Shown: positions 57,802 to 64,000 of the stretch, one piece after another | Position numbering within the stretch: position 1 is the stretch's first letter | Layout of the letters: every line of letters starts with the position of its first letter | Assembly: GCA_015179025.1 (NCBI GenBank) | Contig: WHUX01000042.1 | Coordinates: forward strand, 62,001 to 126,000 | Length of the DNA stretch: 64,000 bases | Origin: Terfezia claveryi | Taxonomy: Eukaryota > Ascomycota > Pezizomycetes > Pezizales > Pezizaceae | Direction: 5' to 3' | The notes under the pieces: generated by a model | What the model saw: only the letters and a program-made list of their open reading frames with translations | What the model was told of the DNA's origin: nothing | Database searches by the model: none | Translations under genes and position numbers: made by a program

Positions 57802-58017
57802 CGTTACCCTCTCAAGCCTCGCCCAGCTGAATGATATTTTTGTCTTGTCTTCATTGATTTGGAGTTAGAATTATGATTGTTGTTTCTGTTGTTGTCAGGT
57901 TGTTCGGAGTTGGGGTTTTTGTCCTTACCTTGTTGTTGTTGTTTCCTGTATTGATTTTGCCGGTTATCGTGCCCAGGCCTCCTAGTTGCTGGAGCTCCGA
58001 GCCTAAAGGGGGGATAG

Positions 58018-58570
58018 TGTCACAACCGTCCTTTCCTAGCCAGGTTTGAGAGTCGGATGGGATTCCGTCCGACTCTCGTTATTGTTAATTGATATCGTTG
58101 TTATCTCTGTTCCTGAGATAAGGGGTCTCGGGAACCTTATTCCTTCCGGTGGCCTTGGCCAGGAAGGAAGCCTGTATATATAGCTTGCTCTCTCCGCCCT
58201 CTCGTTGGATCCCCATCCAACGTCTTGTATATCCAATACAGGGCCTTGCTTTTCTCCACGTTGGTGCATCTCCCTTGTGCACCTCCTTGTCTCGCCTCGA
58301 CTCTGCAGCCCTACTGCCCACCCCGCGAACCTTTTGTCCTTGTCTTGCCTCGCCTTGTCTCTGCAGCCCAGCTGCCTCCCTTAATACACGCGGCAACTGC
58401 TTCCGCGTGTCTCGTGTCCCTTGCCCTCTGCTCCTCTTGCCTCTTGCCCTTGCCCCCGTCCCAGCCTTCCCCTAGTCACACATGTAGTATTCCTACGTGT
58501 GTCTCACTCTAGCCTCTACCTTCTTCCCGGCGTACCCCTTGGTCGCCTTGTTTCCAGAGCCCACGTTACA
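58018..58570 (+). repeat. Gypsy 3' LTR
   Basis: 553 bp, preceded by a purine tract and followed by GCAGA. It matches the 5' LTR over its full length apart from about 27 transitions and one missing T. Confidence 0.95.
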
Positions 58571-58700
58571 GCAGATACCTTAATGCTGAGGTTGTGTTGG
58601 ACATCGGTAAGTTGGTTGTATTCGTTGGTCGTATGGTGGGTGGCTGCTGTGTCATATTCATAACATCCTTCACGTCCTACCCTTGTTTTCCCAATCCGAA
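58571..58700 (-). pseudogene. Copia protease segment
   Basis: In the frame after gag, EGVTIKVVRIGKTRVGREGC then YEYDTAATHHTTNEYNQLTD and VQHNLSIKV run up to the gypsy junction at 58571. YDTAATHH occupies the place of the aspartic-protease D-(S/T)-A/G site of copia proteases. It continues without a gap into HDQTESICHTLGTL at 52303. Confidence 0.85.
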
Positions 58701-59780
58701 CAACCTTGATAGTGACTCCTTCTTCATTAGATTCTTCATTGTCGGAATCTTCCTTTTTAGCCTTCTTGACTTTTTTCTTTTTACGCTTTTTGGTAAAGTA
58801 CTCGGATTCTGTGTGGTTGAGTCCTTTCCATCCTTTGCTGATGCAGTAGTCGCATCTTTTGCCATTTCTCCTTGATCTCGTCCCCTGCCAGCTCCTGTCT
58901 TGAGTACTACTGGGTTTTGTACCAAATCTCCAGCATTATCTCCTCTCCTTTTCCCCTTTTGCCTACCTGGGACGTATGTCTTGAGATGAGTAGTGATATC
59001 ACCATAGGTAAGTCCACTCTTCATCTGGATATTTTCAATAAGAGTATTGTAGTAGGGCGGAAGAGTGGCTAGCAGAAACGTCCCTTTGGCTTGGTCGTTT
59101 TTGCTTAAGCCTGTCAATATTGTTCCGAATTCTTTAAGGTTGTTTGGGATCGTTCCTCCCAGCATAGATCTCATGAATCCCCACTTTTTGTCGAACTCGC
59201 TAATATATTCTTCGATTGAACTATTTCTATCGTCATAGCTGAGTTTGATGACTCCAATAAGTAGAGCTCCGAGTGTGGTGACAGTCTTGCCTTCGAATTT
59301 GGCCTTCAGCTCCTTATAGGCTTTGTTAGCTGTTCTGGCTAGTCCGATGATATCTACAACCTCTTTTTCATAATTTCTTTTCATTGTAAGGATTGCGAAG
59401 TTGTTGTCTTTCTTCCAGGCTTTAGCATCTGCATCTCTGGCTTTTCCGGTGGCTGTGGGATCTGGATCTTGGACATCTCTGGTGACAATTTCCCATATTG
59501 TCTCATCTTTGTGTTCATAGCTGCTAAGCATTTGCTCAATGGATAGTATCCACTGAGCATAGTCCTGTTGTCCGCTAAGCTTGGGCTCGATCTTTGGGAT
59601 TGATCGTTCTTTGGACATAGTTACTGGAGGTGGTGGTATTGGTGAGTCTGGTGGTGGAGGAGGTGGAGTTCTTGCTCTTCGCCCTCTTCTTCTTCCGACT
59701 TGGATGTTGACTGGGAGATTTGGATATTCAACTTCGTGTTCTGATTCGGTTTCTGGGGCGGGTCCTGCTGTGCTGCTCAT
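58677..59780 (-). CDS. Copia gag (frame-shifted at the zinc knuckle)
   Basis: MSSTAGPAPETESEHEVEYP, a Pro-rich spacer, then the capsid block: IPKIEPKLSGQQDYAQWILS, WEIVTRDVQDPDPTATGK, AYKELKAKFEGKTVTTLGAL, YISEFDKKWGFMRSMLGG and LATLPPYYNTLIENIQMKSG. After GAGRGRDQGEMA the annotated frame runs into nonsense. In another frame RCDYCISKGWKGLNHTESEY is a CCHC knuckle whose last Cys is Tyr. A one-base change therefore shifts the frame, and a G-to-A change damages the finger. Confidence 0.85.
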   Translation of the reverse strand: MSSTAGPAPETESEHEVEYPNLPVNIQVGRRRGRRARTPPPPPPDSPIPPPPVTMSKERSIPKIEPKLSGQQDYAQWILSIEQMLSSYEHKDETIWEIVTRDVQDPDPTATGKARDADAKAWKKDNNFAILTMKRNYEKEVVDIIGLARTANKAYKELKAKFEGKTVTTLGALLIGVIKLSYDDRNSSIEEYISEFDKKWGFMRSMLGGTIPNNLKEFGTILTGLSKNDQAKGTFLLATLPPYYNTLIENIQMKSGLTYGDITTHLKTYVPGRQKGKRRGDNAGDLVQNPVVLKTGAGRGRDQGEMAKDATTASAKDGKDSTTQNPSTLPKSVKRKKSRRLKRKIPTMKNLMKKESLSRLFGLGKQG

Positions 59781-60233
59781 TTAGATGAGCACTGGGTGTA
59801 TTTGGTCGAAGCTTATTAATTTGTCCTCGTACTGGATTCCTCTGTCTAGTAGAGATGTTTCTGCTTCTTGGGTATCAAGGTCGGTTAAGAGATCTCCGAG
59901 CTCTTGATGGTTTCCTTCTTCTTCTTGGATTCCTTTCGTCGCTAGTGCCTCGTTGTATAGCCCACTTTTCCGTAATTCCTGTTCTAGGTATTCGGTGTCT
60001 GACAGCGATTCTCTTGGGGTTGTGGTGATTCCTGAAGATTTATTTCCGGAGAGATTTTTGAAGAGTTGCTTGTTCTGACGGTTTATTTTCTTTGACCAGG
60101 ATCGGTGTGTAGGCATATGTATACGGAGTTTTTCGCAGGGTTTCTTTATGTTGCAACGATAGGGCGGCCACGGCTTTTGGGCTTCTGCTTTCTGAACGGC
60201 AGTGTTACTGGGTTGGTACCACAGATATCTCAA
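59781..60233 (-). CDS. 150-codon ORF in the copia leader, upstream of gag
   Basis: MRYLWYQPSNTAVQKAEAQK to FDQIHPVLI ends directly before the gag ATG (stop TAA adjoining ATG). It is rich in Lys, Glu and Gln and includes DTEYLEQELRKSGLYNEALA. The same frame has no stop. It might be an extra leader protein or an N-terminal gag extension separated by one stop. I know no family. Confidence 0.45.
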   Translation of the reverse strand: MRYLWYQPSNTAVQKAEAQKPWPPYRCNIKKPCEKLRIHMPTHRSWSKKINRQNKQLFKNLSGNKSSGITTTPRESLSDTEYLEQELRKSGLYNEALATKGIQEEEGNHQELGDLLTDLDTQEAETSLLDRGIQYEDKLISFDQIHPVLI

Positions 60234-60257
60234 CTGTCTTTTGTTCTTATTGCTTCT

Positions 60258-60283
60258 TTGCCTTGAGCGCCGGGCTCATAACC
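60258..60283 (-). other. Copia primer binding site, half-tRNA-iMet type
   Basis: Just inside the 5' LTR, on the coding strand, lies GGTTATGAGCCCGGCGCTC. It is complementary to the anticodon arm of initiator tRNA-Met (CAT anticodon in GGGCTCATAACC). This matches the internal-tRNA priming known for Drosophila copia and yeast Ty5, rather than the usual 3'-end PBS. Confidence 0.75.
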
Positions 60284-60571
60284 TGTAAGATTACGAGGTT
60301 ATATGAGCGAGGAATTGTGAAGAAATCGAGTGTGTATATTCAAATAGATAGTAGAGTTATCTTAGGTATCGCTATAGACTTATTGCTATGGTCCCTGTAC
60401 TCTCTACAGAAGAAATCCCATTTTTCCTACGACATATCCAGCTCCTTATATCCTGCTTTCCCTAATTGAGACCGGCCTCATTGGGATCCTTGATCCTACC
60501 CTGGTTTCCGCAGAATTCAAACTGTCCTATCTCAGCTAGCGATGTTTCATGGGCCGAGAGTAATTCCAACA
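60284..60571 (-). repeat. Copia 5' LTR
   Basis: 288 bp, one mismatch to the 3' LTR. Followed on the plus strand by target duplicate GATCT at 60572-60576. Confidence 0.95.
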
Positions 60572-61065
60572 GATCTGACACCGAGCTGGATGCCTTTATA
60601 ATGCTGAGTATTGAAAGAATGCGCCAGTCTACGCTGCAACATTCATTAAGCCACAATGGTACTACGAACGCCCGACTACTAGAACGCCAATGGCAGACAG
60701 CGTGGCTTACTGCGGCGTCGACAGCACTACGGTCAAGGGGGTTTATAAGCCCAGATGTCGGCCCTGTGTTTGGATCCCGAGGTTACTTGGATTTTTATAT
60801 CGAAGGGGATCTTCGGTGGGGGGTCGAAATCATGAGGGAAGGAAGCAGAATGGCAGAGCATGTTGACCGATTTTCGCCTAGTGGCAGGTACACAAGGATC
60901 CCATGCTCCCAGTGGAGAATTATTGATTTCAGACACCACTCCAAGAGCTTAGGAGAATTAGAAGAAAATGTCTTTTATGCGCTGTATAGTAGTGATTACC
61001 GAGAGATCACGGTATTGAGGAAGGGTTGCATGGCGGTTAAAGTAACATTACCTAGCTGGCGATAA
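60572..61065 (+). pseudogene. Crinkler/RHS-like gene, right part with nuclease-like domain
   Basis: Continues the frame ...SRSPSRS|DTELDAFIMLSIERMRQST across the GATCT duplicate. TTNARLLERQWQTAWLTAAS, GFISPDVGPVFGSRGYLDFY, EGDLRWGVEIMREGSRMAEH and VDRFSPSGRYTRIPCSQWRI form the C-terminal restriction-endonuclease-like domain typical of fungal crinkler/RHS proteins: D in YLDFYI, E-x-R in VEIMREG. It ends VFYALYSSDYREITVL...SWR at 61065, intact itself. The gene is split 21.5 kb from its left part and cannot make the fusion. Confidence 0.8.
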
Positions 61066-61253
61066 ATTGCAACTTGAAAACTAGGCATTGGAGCTTTTGC
61101 GCAACCCGTTTATCCTTGTTTGCAATATAATCTGGTTGCACAGGTACGAAGGGCCAGGCGCTTGTGTATCTGGAGAGCTGCGTCCTCCTAGTTACTCTAA
61201 AATCAGGTCGATATAAAACTAGCAGCTTTGGCGTCAACCACTCCCGACATATT

Positions 61254-62149
61254 TTAGAAAGGGGGGTTGGTGACAGAGGTGGATGATATTACTGCTTGGT
61301 AGATGGTGGGGTGTAACAAGTTGCTTTGTGAAGAATCTCCACCACAACTATAACAAACTTTAGCAAAGCTCAAGAAGAAATGTGTCAGGGCGTACATGCG
61401 TTCATCCAACAGCCAGGATACAACCTCCGTAGAGAGGTTAGGGCGTATAATACACATGTCCTGTACACATCCAGATAGGAACATTTGGTGATGTGCAGGT
61501 GGTTCTGTCCACAGTGTTAGCAATAAGCAGTAAGCATGACTTCAGATGGAAGATTTCTACCCCTCATTCTTGACGACCAGCCCTGGAGGGAGTCGGCGGG
61601 GAAGACGTTCCGGGGCTTGGGAGGCCTATCTCCGCTGGGGTGGCCAAAGAAATACCAAGTATATTCCACCCTCCATGCTTCTCTTCGATTGAGCATGTCC
61701 AACACTCTACCTCCTGTCTCATTCCCCACAGCAGCATCCACAATTCCCATGTCTGAAAGCTGTTGAGGTATGGTAATGTGATCATCATCCTCAACACTGG
61801 CAAGCAAGGCCTCTGTACGTTGCAGTGTCTGCTCCCGTTCAGCATCTTTGGCCTTTTCAGATAGTAATGCATCTAGGGAAAAGGTATAAGTAGGGACATC
61901 TATAGATGGCTTTGGATTCATGGGGAGTTCTGTCTTCTGCGTCTTGCCCTTCTTCCTCTCCGGCTTGGCTGCCTTTGCAGTCTTTGGTTTGAGGAGGTCC
62001 GCTAGATCCAATGAGTCATTGGTATCTTCGCCCTCTGAATCTGGGATGACAGCCCCTTGATCTGCCCTGGCGCTCGCATTCACTCCTCTGATTGAGCTCG
62101 ATGTTGCCGAGGTACCTCCCTGTGTGGTTGTAAGTTTTGAAGTATGCAT
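61254..62149 (-). CDS. Conserved-looking protein of unknown function, two exons
   Basis: Exon 1 from 62149 (MHTSKLTTTQGGTSATSSSI) has a disordered N-terminus with IPDSEGEDTNDSLDLADLL and a basic patch (KPERKKGKTQK). Then comes a folded part: YTFSLDALLSEKAKDAEREQ, GGRVLDMLNRREAWRVEYTW, YFFGHPSGDRPPKPRNVFPA and DSLQGWSSRM. A GTAGAA donor and GTGGACAG acceptor join this to REPPAHHQMFLSGCVQDM and NLSTEVVSWLLDERMYALTH in frame. The pattern (aromatic-rich helix, SGxxxDM, LP/LS-EVV-WLLDE) suggests an alpha-helical repeat protein with a nuclear-type N-terminus. I cannot name it. About 280 residues; stop at 61254. Confidence 0.6.
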
Positions 62150-62705
62150 ATGCCCAGACTAAGTCTGCTAGATGCTTGTTTAGGTAGGTACTAGCATCGG
62201 GGGTAAATAAGGATTCTATCGAGCATAGCGTAGTAATCTATAAAAATCCAGGTATTACGATGCCTTCTTTCCAAAGGACCCTATACAGAAAATGTACTGT
62301 ACATAATTCGCTTTTTTTCATCTGAAGGCATAAAGAAAAGTATAATCCCAATCTTTCCGAAATAAAAATACAAAAATCAAGTATTAATCAAGGTGTAAAT
62401 ATATCCTTTTCTTCGCCCAAATTAACCTATTAACCGTCGCGGCCACATAGCATGGCTGAAAATACACATACTGGAATTCCAGGTACAAACAAATATTACC
62501 ATACTTCCATATTCCTCATTTTTTTAGACGGGAATGCAGGTACCTAGATATTCGTGTGAGAGATCAGGGTAATGCAGTATGAACCACTGCAGCCATATGT
62601 AAGGTTTCACAGGGCGGCGGGTATTGACACCGGAAGAGACGGTCTATATTGCTATCCGCACAGTATTATGCCTTAATAAGTCTATGGTATAAATAACAGA
62701 CCCTG
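62150..62705. other. Intergenic, about 550 bp
   Basis: Divergent promoters of the unknown gene (leftward) and the small 62706 gene (rightward). AT-rich, with no ORF of interest. Confidence 0.5.
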
Positions 62706-63247
62706 ATGAACTCCTTCCTGACCGAAACTCTAGTAAAGGAAGCGAAATCACAATATCAATACCCTACTTACGACCCTGCCATTTCTCAGCACATTGCCTT
62801 CCTCCTCCTCCTCTCCTCCATAACTCCACTCGCTTCTAATCCCGATCTCCCTGGGCGTGACAGGCTAACTTTGACTCCATTAGTTCCTCCCAACTTCGCC
62901 GCTGTCCCTCAGGATTGCAAGAGATGGAGAGTTCGCCGCAATGTGCTGCGTAAACACGACGTCACAGGGTAACTCCACCCAACTAACCAACTAAGAATGG
63001 AACCTGAACTATCAGAGGCAAATCAAGGTTTCACAACCTCGTATATAAAATTATCTTATGTTGTCAAGAGTATTGTTCACACGTCCACTTTATTCCCAGA
63101 TCACTTCAACAAGAGCTCGCCGAAGAGCAGGGTTACCGATTTACAGCTCCTGTAAGTAAACTCCAAAACCCCGGAAGTTTTCTTTCCCTACAGTTGGGAT
63201 TCCTGTACTGCAGTGGAGGAGCGCTGCTTCTTTACCCATATTCTTAA
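62706..63247 (+). CDS. Small three-exon gene, unknown function
   Basis: Exons 62706-62968, 63100-63151 and 63194-63247. Splices are GTAACT/TCCCAG (completes a Gly codon) and GTAAGT/CTACAG (phase 0). The product, about 122 residues, reads MNSFLTETLVKEAKSQYQYP, TYDPAISQHIAFLLLLSSIT, then RDRLTLTPLVPPNFAAVPQD, CKRWRVRRNVLRKHDVTG, SLQQELAEEQGYRFTAP and LGFLYCSGGALLLYPYS. The chain is amphipathic with one short hydrophobic patch and a basic motif. I do not know the family. Clean joins with two good introns argue that it is real. Confidence 0.6.
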
Positions 63248-63329
63248 CTGCTTCATCCATTGGATAGATTTTACACAGCAGCCTCTCCCGACCAAGCCTG
63301 CCCCAGAGAAACCCTTACCCAGCAGCAGC

Positions 63330-64000
63330 ATGCCCCCCTCCTCCAATGACCGCGACACACGGGGCCTCTCCGACTCCGAGAAACGGCAAGTCCATGAAAA
63401 CCGCATGGACCGCCCTCCCTACTCCCTGGCCGATCCCTCCAAACCCTTCAACACAATTTACACCGGGGCCTGTTTCTGCGAACGTGTAAAATTCCGCATA
63501 TCCCGCGAAAAGCCTCTCGACGCCAAATACTGCCATTGTACAGGGTGCCAAGTGCTGCATGGTGCACCTTTCCAATGGGCAGCAATTTTCGAAAAAAGCG
63601 ACGTGAATTTCTATGAAGGCAGAGACCAGTTGATATATTGGAATAGTGGTGAGAAAAGTACGGAGTATATCTTGCCATGTAAGGTTTATTGTAATCATTG
63701 CAGAGCGCCGATTATGGATGAGGGGAGAAATATGCTGTTGCTTTTCCCGACATTAATTCAGTTCAAGGATGCGAAAAGTAAGCTGAATTTTAAGCCAAGG
63801 TGAGTTTGCTATCCTATTCTTGTGAAGTATCAATGAATAGACCATGTAGCTAACACGATATATCAGCTGCCACATATTCTATTCTCGAAGGGCGATTGAT
63901 GTTCCCGATGGGATCCCAAAGTGGGCGGAACATAAGGATGAGAGTGAGCAGATATCGGAGAACTTTCCTCCACATCATAATGAGCCTGCACGTGGAAATG
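63330..64000 (+). CDS. GFA/CENP-V-fold (DUF636) zinc protein, 3' end off window
   Basis: ATG 63330 opens MPPSSNDRDTRGLSDSEKRQ; the core is NTIYTGACFCERVKFRISRE, AKYCHCTGCQVLHGAPFQWA and ILPCKVYCNHCRAPIMDEGR, the Cys pattern of glutathione-dependent formaldehyde-activating enzyme-like proteins (CxC, CxxC, CxxC). These bind zinc; many have unknown substrates. A donor GTGAGT at 63801 and acceptor TATCAG near 63867 give the continuation CHIFYSRRAIDVPDGIPKWA and EHKDESEQISENFP, running to the window end. An alternative start is the internal M in MDRPPYSLADP. Confidence 0.85.

Larger units (their letters stand above)
52304..58570 (+). mobile_element. Ty3/gypsy chromovirus nested in copia
   Basis: LTRs 52304-52857 and 58018-58570, both TGTCAC...GTTACA. 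The 5-bp flanks are gcgga (52299-52303) and gcaga (58571-58575), one transition apart. Rejoining the flanks restores copia frame ...LSIKVSAHDQTES. A polypurine tract CTAAAGGGGGGATAG precedes the right LTR. Between the LTRs: gag with zinc knuckle, protease, RT, RNase H, integrase and a chromodomain at the end. About ten nonsense codons and at least four small indels make it dead. The LTRs differ by about 27 substitutions, essentially all transitions, plus one indel. Confidence 0.95.
39118..60571 (-). mobile_element. Copia LTR retrotransposon carrying two nested insertions
   Basis: LTRs of 288 bp at 39118-39405 and 60284-60571 begin TGTAAG and end CCAACA on the plus strand, differ at one base (T/A in the GGCCTC(T/A)TTGGG segment) and are flanked by the identical 5-bp GATCT at 39113-39117 and 60572-60576. 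The coding strand is minus: gag at 59780, protease about 58700-58571, then integrase, RT, RNase H and 3' LTR. It is interrupted at 58570/52304 by a gypsy element and at 50161/40307 by a Plavaka-bearing island; subtracting both leaves about 5.3 kb, normal for copia. PPT-like AGTAGGGGAGAG lies before the 3' LTR. Nonsense codons and a gag frameshift make it non-autonomous. Confidence 0.92.

Noticed and set aside
1..64000. tRNA or rRNA genes
   Set aside because: No GGTTCRANNCC-type B box with a matching A box was found by eye on either strand; a tRNAscan run would settle it.
1..64000. CRISPR arrays, bacterial operons or riboswitches
   Set aside because: Intron-rich fungal genes and transposons account for the window; tandem repeats found here lack spacer structure.

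Overview
This is a gene-dense but repeat-invaded piece of a filamentous ascomycete genome. The evidence is short GT-AG introns with CTAAC-like branch sites, conserved single-copy fungal genes (NIP7, PUS1, SPC19, UTP23, AMS1, RAX2, OGG1) and typical fungal transposons. Large transposon content and a crinkler/RHS-like gene fit a Pezizomycetes-type genome, but that placement is inference.

Layout. 1-6.8 kb: NIP7 (partial, -), PUS1 (+), a ClC anion channel/transporter (-). 7.1-9.3 kb: a chromate-transporter pseudogene broken by a 1-kb insertion that carries a long inverted repeat. 9.5-17.7 kb: SPC19 (-), two pseudogenes (one an NDUFA5-like complex I subunit), a two-domain membrane PDI (+) and an AME1/CENP-U-like kinetochore gene (-). 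18.1-19.0 kb: a dead Tad1-type LINE. 19.1-35.9 kb: UTP23 (+), vacuolar alpha-mannosidase AMS1 (-), a Ctr copper transporter (+), RAX2 (-), OGG1 (-) and a small F-box gene (-). 37.8-38.2 kb: a fragment of a copia LTR and leader. 38.5-61.1 kb: a crinkler/RHS-like gene split by a nested transposon stack. 61.2-64 kb: two genes I cannot name and a GFA/CENP-V-fold gene running off the right edge.

The main structure is the stack at 39118-60571. A minus-strand copia element (288-bp LTRs, GATCT target duplication) sits inside the crinkler/RHS gene; removing it restores one continuous reading frame. Copia holds two further insertions. One is a plus-strand Ty3/gypsy chromovirus (52304-58570, about 553-bp LTRs, target duplication gcgga/gcaga). 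The other is a 9.9-kb island (40307-50161) with a Plavaka-type transposase, a small basic protein gene, an intact 421-codon ORF, a DUF6532-like gene, a foldback MITE and repeats near both ends. Without its guests copia is about 5.3 kb, a normal size. Nonsense codons in both retroelements fit C:G to T:A transitions, yet the copia LTRs differ at one base while the younger gypsy LTRs differ at about 27, nearly all transitions. That suggests a repeat-directed, length-dependent mutation process.

The housekeeping genes share no pathway, although several act in the nucleus or nucleolus (NIP7, UTP23, PUS1, SPC19, AME1-like, OGG1). All exon boundaries were read by eye from splice signals and frame continuity.
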